A stretch of DNA of 64,000 nucleotides, from positions 155,173 to 219,172 of the forward strand of contig NZ_AZEE01000027.1 in the NCBI RefSeq assembly GCF_001434895.1, in the 5' to 3' direction. The notes under the pieces are model-generated. The model saw only the letters and a program-made list of their open reading frames with translations, searched no databases and was not told the DNA's origin. Made by a program: the position numbers and the translations under genes. This document shows positions 16,551 to 25,048 of this stretch, piece by piece. Every line of letters begins with the position of its first letter. Position 1 is the stretch's first letter. Source of the stretch: Secundilactobacillus odoratitofui DSM 19909 = JCM 15043. GTDB taxonomy: Bacteria > Bacillota > Bacilli > Lactobacillales > Lactobacillaceae.

Positions 16551-16590
16551 AAAAAGCCTTAGGATGAAATATCCTTTCACCCTAAGACTT
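16551..16590 (-). terminator. Intrinsic terminator of nrdJ
   Basis: A 16-bp stem with three mismatches (16554-16569 with 16575-16590) is followed on the minus strand by T residues. Confidence 0.85.
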
Positions 16591-16613
16591 CAAATAATCT
16601 AATCATCCTGACA

Positions 16614-18857
16614 CTATCTAATTGGACAAGCGCCCCCAGCACAATCACTTTGGTCAACTAGCTCAACGTCTTTTTGATCATCATTCATGGCTTCGAAAAT
16701 GGCCTTCACATCACCAGTGATCTGTGACCGACGTTGCTCGAAGGTATCCTTGGTAATGGGTTCCTTTGGTGCCTGTTCGAAGGCGTCACCCGCATATGGT
16801 AACAATGACGTTGACTTCGTGGTAAACCGGTACTGTTTCAGTAAACTAGCGATTTGATCAGCTTCATCTGGCTGGAACGTCACCGTACAGCTCACTGCAT
16901 TATCTGACCAGTACGTTTGCAAGAAAGCTTGGGTAGCAAACTGTTCAGCAATTGGCACATTACCGGCGGACGCAAAGGCCTTGCTATCGGCATGAGCAGC
17001 GCGAACCGGGAATTCCACACAAATGGTGTTCTTAGTGTAAATATCTGGCTCCATCTTGTAACCGGCTTGCTTCAACGCTGGCAGGAGTGGATCGGAATCT
17101 TGGAAACGAATCCGTTGAATCAAGTATCCCGCGTAGTGGAAGTGCATGCCTTCAGAAACGCCAGCCAGTTTGGCAACCGTCCCAGACGGCTTCACCGTGG
17201 TGTGCTTGATGGAAGTCTGGCAATCTAATTCGTCAGAATAGGCTTGATCTGCGGCGTTAATTGACTGATAAAGTTGATCGACCCGCGTACTGATTTGTTC
17301 ATCATACACTGGTACCTTGATTGGTTCGCCCGTCACGCGGTCTGTACTATCCTTAAACCCTTTAACGACTCGTGTACCAAAGTCGTTTAAGAACCAATCT
17401 TGAATGCCAGACATTGAGATGCCGATTCGTCGGTTTTGGTTGATCACACGTCTGGAAACTTCCCAGTCATAGTGACTAAAGGTGACGCGCTTTGAAAAAC
17501 GAGTGCCAAGACGAAAGGCATCTTCAAGTCGCCAACCCTGTTCAGTCGCCACTGACGGGAATACTTCAAATAAGTTACATGGTTCACCATTAGCAAGGGA
17601 AATCTCACCACAGGGGTTAGTCCCTTCAACGTTACCATCAACGTTTTCCTGATAACCATCGATCGTACGACCCATGTGCCGTGATAACTCTAGGTTCACA
17701 ATGCCCGGCTCACCATTGTGGGTAATTGAATCAGCGATGTCATCGTAAGTGACCTTGCTAGAATTAATTGCAACACTGTTATTGGAAGCCCAACGATGAT
17801 GGTACAACTTGGCTTGGTCTTGTTTCATGGTGATAAACTCACTGTCATCATCAGATCCAAGTGCCAGTTCAGCTGAACGACGTACGTTACCGGCTACCAC
17901 AGTTTTACCGATTAGGTTTCCCATATCGGTACAATCAACTGCTGATAGCTTACTGCCAGCTCGCTGATTCAAAACCTGGTTAATATCAAACAGCATTTCA
18001 ACCAAGGGCATCGGTCCTGAAGCAGTACCGCCGAAACCGTGAATCTTAGCACCCTTAGGCCGAATATTGCTGATATCTAAAACTAGGTGTTGTTTACCCT
18101 CGGGATTCAGCGCATTAAAGTGCATATCGATCATCCGTGCGTTTGCGAGGACCCATCCCTCACGAGTATCCGGTAATGTCTCATAAATGACATCATCAAG
18201 GCTGTGGTTAGCGACCCAATCTTCTTTATCCACAGCACCTAACTTAATTGATGCATCGTGTGACGCACTCTCACGACTAACGACAACTGTCAGGTCAATC
18301 GCCTGATCAACGGCCGGCATTTGGTCAATATTACTGGTGACAACGGAAAAGCCAACGCCGCCACCCTTCATCAATTGATCAAATAGGAAGGAAAATGGCA
18401 TTGAAACGGCCTTTTGATCAGCATCTAGGTAAGCCGGCACAATATGACTGTCACCATAGGGTTGTGGCCGCATGGCAATAAACCAACAGTTGTTCAGGGC
18501 GTCGCCATTACGATGCTGATAGTCCGTACCGGCAATCCATAGGTTACGACCAGATGGTGTAGCACCTAACCCATAGACCAGTTTGAATAAATCTTGGGCT
18601 TCCTGAGTTAATTCAGTGATAACCTTTTCCGTCAATTTCCCGTTATGTAAACGCGGATCCAAGTTAATGTTACCTTCAACGACCCGCTTCACCGTTTCAT
18701 CCCAGTTCTCAGTTCGTTGCTTGTCATCTAACCAACGTGCATAAGTCCGCTTATAGGTCACCCAACCAAGGTCACCCCAGTGTGGCGTCACCGTTTGTTT
18801 AATTTGATTAATAAAATCGTCAGAAAGGACGATGGTACTCTGTAATTTAGTCTGCAT
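16614..18857 (-). CDS. nrdJ: Class II (adenosylcobalamin-dependent) ribonucleoside-triphosphate reductase
   Basis: A 747-residue monomeric reductase like the Lactobacillus leichmannii RTPR (739 residues). It makes dNTPs from NTPs using adenosylcobalamin to form the active-site thiyl radical. An active-site Cys is in NNCWFIAMRP (about residue 124). The radical Cys lies in the NPCGEISL loop, and the redox Cys pair is at the C-terminus (SDCAGGACPIR). ATG 18857 is chosen because AGGAG lies seven bases upstream; the in-frame ATG at 18950 falls inside a long hairpin. Two NrdR boxes overlap the promoter. The gene lies directly downstream of a probable B12 import operon, which supplies its cofactor. 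Confidence 0.96.
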   Translation of the reverse strand: MQTKLQSTIVLSDDFINQIKQTVTPHWGDLGWVTYKRTYARWLDDKQRTENWDETVKRVVEGNINLDPRLHNGKLTEKVITELTQEAQDLFKLVYGLGATPSGRNLWIAGTDYQHRNGDALNNCWFIAMRPQPYGDSHIVPAYLDADQKAVSMPFSFLFDQLMKGGGVGFSVVTSNIDQMPAVDQAIDLTVVVSRESASHDASIKLGAVDKEDWVANHSLDDVIYETLPDTREGWVLANARMIDMHFNALNPEGKQHLVLDISNIRPKGAKIHGFGGTASGPMPLVEMLFDINQVLNQRAGSKLSAVDCTDMGNLIGKTVVAGNVRRSAELALGSDDDSEFITMKQDQAKLYHHRWASNNSVAINSSKVTYDDIADSITHNGEPGIVNLELSRHMGRTIDGYQENVDGNVEGTNPCGEISLANGEPCNLFEVFPSVATEQGWRLEDAFRLGTRFSKRVTFSHYDWEVSRRVINQNRRIGISMSGIQDWFLNDFGTRVVKGFKDSTDRVTGEPIKVPVYDEQISTRVDQLYQSINAADQAYSDELDCQTSIKHTTVKPSGTVAKLAGVSEGMHFHYAGYLIQRIRFQDSDPLLPALKQAGYKMEPDIYTKNTICVEFPVRAAHADSKAFASAGNVPIAEQFATQAFLQTYWSDNAVSCTVTFQPDEADQIASLLKQYRFTTKSTSLLPYAGDAFEQAPKEPITKDTFEQRRSQITGDVKAIFEAMNDDQKDVELVDQSDCAGGACPIR

Positions 18858-18889
18858 GGCGGGTCTCCTTTTTTGAAAATATGAGTGTG

Positions 18890-18989
18890 AAAAATAGCGG
18901 TTAGTACCCAGAGTGTAAGCCATCAATCCAGATGACCTGATCTTGGTCATTTGGATTGATGGCTTACGCGGCCGGGTACTGCTATTTTT
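18890..18989 (-). other. Very long hairpin in the nrdJ leader
   Basis: Between the nrdJ promoter and start codon lies an interrupted palindrome. The paired blocks are 9 bp (18890-18898 with 18981-18989), 7 bp (18903-18909 with 18974-18980), 16 bp (18915-18930 with 18952-18967) and 6 bp (18932-18937 with 18945-18950), around a 7-base loop. The minus-strand RNA would end the hairpin in TTTTT, so it could act as a terminator for read-through or as an attenuator of nrdJ. Confidence 0.7.
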
Positions 18990-19043
18990 TACACGTTACG
19001 GCCACCCAACACTAATACTGACAGCCGCCTCAAACAGCATTCA

Positions 19044-19092
19044 ACACTATATATAGTATCCTGGTTGAAACCAATTATCAATATATAGTATC
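19044..19092 (-). promoter_or_regulatory. nrdJ promoter with two NrdR boxes
   Basis: Two 16-base NrdR-type boxes are present, with cores CTATATATAG (19047-19056) and CAATATATAG (19079-19088), 32 bases apart, which fits the usual three-turn spacing. On the minus strand, -35 TTGATA (19076-19081) and -10 TACTAT (19053-19058) are 17 bases apart, so each box overlaps one promoter element. NrdR repression by dATP-loaded protein is established for such sites. Confidence 0.85.
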
Positions 19093-19208
19093 GAGACGGA
19101 TATTTAATAACACCCAGCCAACCCGTGCTCCAACAAGATTTACCATCGAGAAAAATTTTTTGGCCAATCACAATTCGGGTCATCTCACACCACAAATTCA
19201 AAACGGAC

Positions 19209-19931
19209 TTAAAAAGACGACCGCTCCAATTCCTCACGCGCGTCCATCAAACCATACTTATACTTATACCGCGTAATAATGCGATACCAACTCTTGTAGA
19301 AACAAAAGAGTAAAACGGCCGTGGTCACGCCATGGACCAAATCAAAGTAAAAACTAGCTGCGAAAGCCGCCACAAACGTTTTAGCGTTCAACGGCTGAAC
19401 GTATACCAGCGCATACCAAAGGTCCATGATCCAACCAAACAAAAAACCGTAGATAATACCCAGGGTAGCCAACCAGCCACGCTGATGGGCCCACTTCAAG
19501 TTTCTTAACAATCCAGCCGTAACGCCCATCATGCCCCAAGCAAACATTTGCCAAGGCGTCCAGGGCCCCTGTCCTAAGAAGAGATTAGAGACAATTGCGG
19601 CTGTTGAGCCAACGATGAATCCAGATTCCGGTCCTAACGCTAACGCCGTTACGATCACGATAAAACTAGTCGGCTTGACATCAGGAAAGGCCGCCATGGC
19701 AACCCGGCCCATTGCCGCCATAGTCGCCAAGACCGCTAAAAACACAATTTCACGGGCCTCTGACCGCTTCATTTCGAAGTGCCAGTAGAATGGTAGCATG
19801 CTAAAAACCAGGCATAGCAGACTCAAAATCAAGTAATGCTGATCGCCATTAAAATACGTAATCCACACTAAACAGAGCACCATTAGACTAATCGAAATCA
19901 GGTATCCGCCCCGTTGTTTTAATTTACTCAA
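19209..19931 (-). CDS. ECF transporter S component, probably for cobalamin (CbrT-like)
   Basis: A 240-residue membrane protein with about six to eight helices. It starts at TTG 19931, overlapping the end of the ATPase gene by eight bases. The segment GRVAMAAFPDVKPTSFIVIV followed by TALALGPESGFIVGSTAAIV is typical of ECF substrate-binding subunits near B12 genes. N-terminal helices before the S-fold and an EREIV-like coupling region (SEAREIVFLAVLATMAAMGR) are visible. Neighbours (fused EcfA, EcfT, DUF4430 proteins, alpha-barrel protein, nrdJ, pduO) point to cobalamin or a corrinoid precursor. Cobinamide or another ligand cannot be excluded from sequence alone. Confidence 0.8.
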   Translation of the reverse strand: MSKLKQRGGYLISISLMVLCLVWITYFNGDQHYLILSLLCLVFSMLPFYWHFEMKRSEAREIVFLAVLATMAAMGRVAMAAFPDVKPTSFIVIVTALALGPESGFIVGSTAAIVSNLFLGQGPWTPWQMFAWGMMGVTAGLLRNLKWAHQRGWLATLGIIYGFLFGWIMDLWYALVYVQPLNAKTFVAAFAASFYFDLVHGVTTAVLLFCFYKSWYRIITRYKYKYGLMDAREELERSSF

Positions 19932-21576
19932 CGACGGCGACCTCCTCTCGTGTGATCAAATTAGGCACAAGGTCACGCATCAATCGGTTAGTTGCAGTGG
20001 TGTAAAAGAAATTTTCGGCAAAAAATTGGTGTGGCTCAGCTTGCGAGACAATTTGCCCGTCGAATAATAAGGTGCAGTGATCGGCAAAGCGGGCACTAAA
20101 CGCCATGTCGTGACTGACCATCACAATGGTGACACCCCGTTCTTGCTGTAATCGTTTGAGGATCTTGCCCAGTCGCTGACGCCGCACCGGATCAAGGCCT
20201 TTAGTTGGCTCGTCAAGTAATAGTACGCTGGGCGCCGATAGTAATAATATGCCCAAAGCAATCAATTGTTGTTCGCCGCCACTGGCGTCATGAGGGTTCT
20301 GGTTCGCCAATGACACTAAGTCGAGTCGGGTGAGCATCTCCTGAGCAGCCTGCTTTGGATCCGTAAGTCCTAGCTGCTCAGCTCTTGCGACAAATTCCGC
20401 CATTACCGTGTCATAGCTAAAATAGTCACTGGGGGTTTGAGATAGGAAACTGACCTGTTGATACAGTGATTGTTGGTGCCATGAATTAACGCGTTTACCA
20501 AGTAATTTGGCGGTGCCACGCCTTGGAGTCAACAAGCCCATCATGACTTTTAGCAGCGTCGTCTTGCCGGTGCCGTTTTTGCCAATAATGGCGAGCCAAT
20601 CGTTTTCCGGCACCTTCAAATTTAAGTCATCGAGGACGTAATTACCGTTACGGTCGTATTCAAATGCCACGTGAGTGAGATTGACTGCCCAGTTACGCCT
20701 TACCGGTTCCTTGGCTGTCGCAATGACGGGCCGTTTAAATTTTGCCTTGCCCTCACGTAATTCTCGTCGTCCTGCCACAACGGTCAATGGCAGCCCACTG
20801 GTCTGAGTTAACTGATTATTCAAAAAAACATAGGGCACATCTGGCACAAACAGACGGGCGTCAGGTTGTTGCCACAGATGGCCTAAAGTGTCACTCACTG
20901 TGTTAGTGTCAGTTATTTCACCTGCTCGGATAAACCAAAGCTGATCAGCCAGTGGCAACACATCGTCAAGAACGTGTTCAGTCATGACGATCGTAATGCC
21001 CAATTCTTCGTGAATTCGCTGCAACAACGACATAAACGACTTGGTGGCAATTGGGTCAAGTTGAGCTGTCGGTTCATCTAATAAAAGTAACTTGGGACGC
21101 AAAATCAACACTGACGCCAAATTAACTAATTGCTTTTGACCACCAGATAGGTTCGTCACATCTTCATACAGCAAATCTTGGAGCCCCAAAAAACTGGCTA
21201 ATTCAGCGATTCGTCTCTGGATATCACCGGATGACATGCCCACGTTCTCCAGTGAAAACGCTAATTCTTGAATCACATTATCCATCACTAATTGATCATC
21301 GGGGCTTTGAAAGACCATGCCAATGCTTTGGGCACTGACGACCGTACCTAATTCATTGATTGGGTGACCATTAAAAAGAATTTCACCCGTCCGTTTACCG
21401 ACCGGTTGGAGCTCTGGCTTCAACTGCCGAAGGAGTGTCGTCTTACCGCTACCAGAAGGACCGGCAATCACAATGAACGCACCGGCTTCAACTGATAAAG
21501 TCACATCCGAAAGACTTTTGTGGTCTGATAACGCATATTCAAAGTTTAAATGCCGTGTTTCAACAAGTGCCACCAT
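19924..21576 (-). CDS. ECF transporter fused double ATPase (EcfA-A')
   Basis: A 550-residue protein with two complete ABC ATPase domains in one chain, so it supplies both energising subunits of an ECF importer. First domain: GPSGSGKTT, NLSGGQKQ, LLLLDEPTAQLD. Second domain: GKNGTGKTT, DASGGEQQ, VLLLDEPTKGLD, with VMVSHDMAFSA as H-loop. ATG 21576 has GGAG just upstream and overlaps the end of EcfT by 31 bases. Alternative in-frame starts lie at 21588 and 21645. A dedicated (group I) ECF module, rather than the shared lactobacillus EcfAA'T, is implied by the neighbouring S component. Confidence 0.92.
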   Translation of the reverse strand: MVALVETRHLNFEYALSDHKSLSDVTLSVEAGAFIVIAGPSGSGKTTLLRQLKPELQPVGKRTGEILFNGHPINELGTVVSAQSIGMVFQSPDDQLVMDNVIQELAFSLENVGMSSGDIQRRIAELASFLGLQDLLYEDVTNLSGGQKQLVNLASVLILRPKLLLLDEPTAQLDPIATKSFMSLLQRIHEELGITIVMTEHVLDDVLPLADQLWFIRAGEITDTNTVSDTLGHLWQQPDARLFVPDVPYVFLNNQLTQTSGLPLTVVAGRRELREGKAKFKRPVIATAKEPVRRNWAVNLTHVAFEYDRNGNYVLDDLNLKVPENDWLAIIGKNGTGKTTLLKVMMGLLTPRRGTAKLLGKRVNSWHQQSLYQQVSFLSQTPSDYFSYDTVMAEFVARAEQLGLTDPKQAAQEMLTRLDLVSLANQNPHDASGGEQQLIALGILLLSAPSVLLLDEPTKGLDPVRRQRLGKILKRLQQERGVTIVMVSHDMAFSARFADHCTLLFDGQIVSQAEPHQFFAENFFYTTATNRLMRDLVPNLITREEVAVVE

Positions 21577-22475
21577 CCCCACTCCCATCCTTCTAAGATC
21601 ATTGGAAAACTCACCAAAATTGCGACCTCTAACAATACCAGCCATCCTTCAACGGATAAACCCATCTGCCCCAATGATGGGTAAATGACCAACCTTCCAA
21701 TTCCTTGACTGGCCTCAAAGAAGCAACTACCGCTCAACAAAAGCAACCAGAGCAGCCAGACCAAATCACGTTGCGTAAAGCGATAACGCTGAAAACTAGT
21801 GCGTTTATGACTAGCGTACCCACGGGCACTCATGGCATCCGCAGTTTGTAGCGCTCGGTCAAAGGAATCTTCTAGCAGCACGGCCATTAACTTAACTAGA
21901 CTAATACTGCGTTGCCGAAAGCCACCCTGTTCTACCTCGATACCGCGCAACGACTGTGCTTGAATAATGCCTTTGAAGCGTTTGATAAATAATGGCACAA
22001 ATCTTAAGGTCATCATGGTCAGTAACGTTAACTTAGGCGAAAACCGTGAAAATAAATACATGAACTTTTGACTCGTTAGGTATTGATTATACGAAATGAA
22101 CGTCAACAACACGATTACCAGCGATAATGCCATGAGTAAGCCATACATCACGGCTTCAACCGTGATCAAAACGCCACCGAACGTCCAAATGACATGCGCA
22201 CCACGATTATTGACCAGTGGGTTAAGGACCATAATGAACGCCACCATAAAGACGCTGCCCTCTAACGTCATCAAGACTCGATGACCGCTTCTGCCGACCA
22301 AGTTCACGCCAACCATTAAAATCAACATCGTGCCCAAAAAAACGGGGTGAATAAAAACCATGGCACAGCCAACCACCGCGACGTAATAGGTTAATAGAAC
22401 CCACGGATTGAGCTGTTCAATCACTAAATGTCGGGGGTGTCTTATCGGTCGCCCAGTGTTTGCGTCCATAGCCAT
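21546..22475 (-). CDS. ECF transporter T component
   Basis: A 309-residue membrane protein of the CbiQ/EcfT family that couples the S component to the ATPases. The two coupling-helix motifs are visible as QSLRGIEVE and MSARGYAS. Helices occur near residues 28-65, 75-130 and 230-300. The annotated start (ATG 22475) overlaps the upstream DUF4430 gene by 34 bases and has no clear ribosome site; ATG 22469 is equally possible. The overlap suggests translational coupling. It overlaps the fused ATPase gene downstream. Confidence 0.9.
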   Translation of the reverse strand: MAMDANTGRPIRHPRHLVIEQLNPWVLLTYYVAVVGCAMVFIHPVFLGTMLILMVGVNLVGRSGHRVLMTLEGSVFMVAFIMVLNPLVNNRGAHVIWTFGGVLITVEAVMYGLLMALSLVIVLLTFISYNQYLTSQKFMYLFSRFSPKLTLLTMMTLRFVPLFIKRFKGIIQAQSLRGIEVEQGGFRQRSISLVKLMAVLLEDSFDRALQTADAMSARGYASHKRTSFQRYRFTQRDLVWLLWLLLLSGSCFFEASQGIGRLVIYPSLGQMGLSVEGWLVLLEVAILVSFPMILEGWEWGWWHLLKHGI

Positions 22476-23221
22476 TGTACGATATCGCCGTCCTTCACCT
22501 TATAAGTGCCTGCACTGTAATTTGGGATAACACCGTTCACACTGTATAGCCACCCACCATTGGCACCGCCCGAACCTGCGCTCATACCATCGATTCCGCT
22601 AACGTAAAGAGAACCACCAGTGCCAGTGTAACTGAGTGGCACACCTAATTTTTGCAATACTGTAAAGGCCGTATCGCCATCAGTAATCGTCACCGTGCCG
22701 GAGGCTAAAACTTTATTGCCCTGCAAAACGGGACCAAAGACCTGTACTTGAACCTGCTCAGCCTGCGACGTTGCGTTACTGGTAGCTGTATTCGTTGTTT
22801 CAGTACCGACTAAAGCGGTAATTGGTGCCTTAGGTGTCACAACTGAATGACGTTGTTTCAAATAACCGTGCCAAATCCACCCGTTAACTTTACCGTTTTT
22901 TGACTTAACGTGGTCATAAATCGCGTGTTTACCGTTAGCACGAGTAACTGTCGCCTGTGTATAGGTATAAAAAGTAGTGTGCGGATAATTTTTGGCATAA
23001 TGAGTTACTTTTTTTAGATAACTCGTCTGGTAGAAGTTCCCCTTAGCTACTGAGTAACTATTTTTGGCGAGCTTTTTATACGTCACTTTGACGACCCGTG
23101 TTGATTTAGTCTTAGCCTGTGCAGTTGCCGGATATCCAGCGATGTTTGTGCTGCCGAGCGCCAAGCCAAGGCTCAGCAAGGCAATGCCAGTTAATGTTTT
23201 AGTAATTGTTTTAAACGTCAT
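22442..23221 (-). CDS. Secreted DUF4430 protein with N-terminal wall-binding domain
   Basis: A 259-residue exported protein. Residues 1-37 are a signal peptide (GIALLSLGLALGSTNIAGYP). Residues about 42-127 resemble a basic, Tyr-rich SH3-like surface-binding repeat (VKVTYKKLAKNSYSVAKG, then GKVNGWIWHGYLKQ). Residues about 155-257 are a DUF4430 domain with DGDTAFTVLQKLG, GGWLYSVNGVIPNYSAG and a C-terminal DGDIVQWLWTQ. DUF4430 corresponds to the beta domain of transcobalamin/intrinsic factor, which contacts B12. AAGGAG precedes ATG 23221. It is translated just before the ECF T component, so it probably presents corrinoid to the importer; this role is inference. Confidence 0.85.
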   Translation of the reverse strand: MTFKTITKTLTGIALLSLGLALGSTNIAGYPATAQAKTKSTRVVKVTYKKLAKNSYSVAKGNFYQTSYLKKVTHYAKNYPHTTFYTYTQATVTRANGKHAIYDHVKSKNGKVNGWIWHGYLKQRHSVVTPKAPITALVGTETTNTATSNATSQAEQVQVQVFGPVLQGNKVLASGTVTITDGDTAFTVLQKLGVPLSYTGTGGSLYVSGIDGMSAGSGGANGGWLYSVNGVIPNYSAGTYKVKDGDIVQWLWTQTLGDR

Positions 23222-23242
23222 TGCGATTCTCCTTACCCACTT

Positions 23243-24208
23243 TTAGAATTTGAAAATCGAGCCCTTATTTAATCGGTAATATCGATACTGTTCCATCGCA
23301 TAAGCGGCTTGTTGCGTCGACATATGCAAGGCACCAGTATTACGACCAAATAACCAGCGAAACTGACCGGTCGTTTTTTGAAACTTAATCAGTCGCCTGA
23401 TGGGCGTTAGGCTACCTTTACCCTTAAAAGTGGTTTCCGGATTAATGCCAGCTGCTGATAGCCCGGCAATTGCCAGTGCGTTGGAATTAGCATTCGCCTG
23501 ATTTGTAAAAGCATTTTTTATAATAAAATCACCGGTACTTGGGTGATACGCTTGTTTTTTTAACATTGACTCCGCGCGTTTGATCGCGGTTTTCACACCA
23601 GGGTAAGTTTTATGCATCCCCAGCGCCATCAATGCCATTCCTGTTACATCCACGTCACTTACCGAACCACTGATTGCCCAACCACCCTGTGTATTTTGAG
23701 CTTTGACAATTTGCGCAATCAAAGTTTTGACCGTCTTAGTGCTGGTCTTGCCGTAATTAGCGGTACTCAGCGCAATGGCGCCCCAAATCTTACCATTGAT
23801 GCCAGCGTTTGATTTGGGCGCGGTCTTAATAATACCTGTTACCAGATTCTTACCTTCATACTTAGTCGGCTTCACACCAACAGACACTGCGCCAATCAGA
23901 CTTCTTTCGTAATCAACAGCTGCGTAATGACCATCCAGGCTTTTAAACTTTGCTGCCAATCGCTTCTTAAACACTTTCTTAGCAGCTGAACTCATGCCCT
24001 TTGGCGACCGCTTCACAGCCAGTGCATCCCAGGCATCTAAGTCGTTCTTGCTGGTTTTAGTTTTAATGTAACTCACTGCTTGATTGATTGATTTGTCATA
24101 ATACGGGGTTGCCGCTTGTGCTTGTAACGACGTGGTGACGGTTAGCAAAGTAACGGCAGCAAGTACAATTAAACTGATTTTTTTGATTAAACCCACTTTT
24201 GGTTCCAT
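23243..24208 (-). CDS. Secreted alpha/alpha-barrel protein (prenyltransferase/transcobalamin alpha-domain-like)
   Basis: A 321-residue secreted protein with a signal peptide (ISLIVLAAVTLLTVTTSLQA, then AQAAT). The rest is built of paired helices typical of the prenyltransferase/squalene-cyclase alpha/alpha toroid: IWGAIALSTANYG, TQGGWAISGSVSDVDVTGMA, ANSNALAIAGLSAAG, and a final STQQAAYAMEQYRYYRLNKG. Terpenoid-cyclase Asp-rich catalytic motifs were not seen. In transcobalamin the B12-binding alpha domain has this fold and pairs with a DUF4430-like beta domain. Here one DUF4430 gene lies on each side. I therefore propose a surface corrinoid-binding subunit; direct homology to PF01122 needs a profile search. 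Confidence 0.75.
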   Translation of the reverse strand: MEPKVGLIKKISLIVLAAVTLLTVTTSLQAQAATPYYDKSINQAVSYIKTKTSKNDLDAWDALAVKRSPKGMSSAAKKVFKKRLAAKFKSLDGHYAAVDYERSLIGAVSVGVKPTKYEGKNLVTGIIKTAPKSNAGINGKIWGAIALSTANYGKTSTKTVKTLIAQIVKAQNTQGGWAISGSVSDVDVTGMALMALGMHKTYPGVKTAIKRAESMLKKQAYHPSTGDFIIKNAFTNQANANSNALAIAGLSAAGINPETTFKGKGSLTPIRRLIKFQKTTGQFRWLFGRNTGALHMSTQQAAYAMEQYRYYRLNKGSIFKF

Positions 24209-24282
24209 TTAAATACCCCTTATTTTCGCTATTTTAACCTTGATTTTGACTTTTTCATCGCTCGAATTTGCAACAATCACGC

Positions 24283-25026
24283 TTATCTTTGTGACACCCG
24301 CGGTGCATCCCTATCTTTACCTAAATTAGCCGTATAGAGCCACTGAATTTTGTCGCCTTTTTTTACTCGGTATTTTCCGCTAGAATAGCCCGGAAATTTG
24401 CCATTTACAGCGTATAACCAACCGCTGCCTGACCCTTTATCAAATTCGAACAGTCCCGCAATTCCTCTGACATATAGCGTCGTACCATTTCCTTGGTACG
24501 AAACCGCCACGTGACTCGCTTTGGCGACGCGAATCAAAACTTTACCCACGGTATCACCACTGTGAATTGTGATGGCTGACTTACTCAACAAAACATGATT
24601 ACCACTTTTTATTGGGCCACGGACAACTAACGAACAAGTAGCAGTTTGCTTCGCCGTATCAGTTGATCGATTAGATTTAGATCGAACCGCCTTAATTTTA
24701 TTTGAAGTACCTGACCGCGCCGTGTCTGCTTGAGCTGTTTTGCTTTGCTTGACGTTGCCCGTCAGCGCTTTAACCTGTTCATCTGAATGACGGGTACCAG
24801 CCTTCGAATTATTGCTCTGCTCAACTGCTTGCTCGCTGGCGGTTGCACCACTTGCCTCAGAGCTCATACTAGCGCTTGCCGAAGATGCTGACCCCGATTG
24901 TTTTTTGGTCGAATAAATATTGCTTGCCTGGCTAACGGTATGATTCATAGCTCGATAACCTGCAAACCCTAATCCAAATATCACAGCCAAACTCACAATG
25001 AGTGCTATTAGTCGTTTTCTTGACAT
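24283..25026 (-). CDS. Membrane-anchored or secreted DUF4430 protein
   Basis: A 247-residue protein. The N-terminal helix (LIALIVSLAVIFGLGFAGYR) lacks an evident cleavage site, so it may stay as a membrane anchor. A low-complexity Ser/Ala/Gln/Lys linker follows (residues about 36-125). The C-terminal DUF4430 domain (about 131-240) has SGDTVGKVLIRVAKASH, GSGSGWLYAVNGKFPGYSSG and KGDKIQWLYTANLG. ATG 25026 has GGGAGG upstream. It sits between the helical wall protein and the barrel protein in the operon. Having one tethered and one wall-binding DUF4430 protein suggests two stations on the path of the ligand to the importer (inference). Confidence 0.82.
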   Translation of the reverse strand: MSRKRLIALIVSLAVIFGLGFAGYRAMNHTVSQASNIYSTKKQSGSASSASASMSSEASGATASEQAVEQSNNSKAGTRHSDEQVKALTGNVKQSKTAQADTARSGTSNKIKAVRSKSNRSTDTAKQTATCSLVVRGPIKSGNHVLLSKSAITIHSGDTVGKVLIRVAKASHVAVSYQGNGTTLYVRGIAGLFEFDKGSGSGWLYAVNGKFPGYSSGKYRVKKGDKIQWLYTANLGKDRDAPRVSQR

Positions 25027-25048
25027 TCCGATAAAGCCTCCCTACACG

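Noticed and set aside
18858-18950. 31-residue N-terminal extension of NrdJ
   Set aside because: It would be translated from within the long leader hairpin, has no ribosome site, and is absent from the known enzyme length; ATG 18857 has a proper site.
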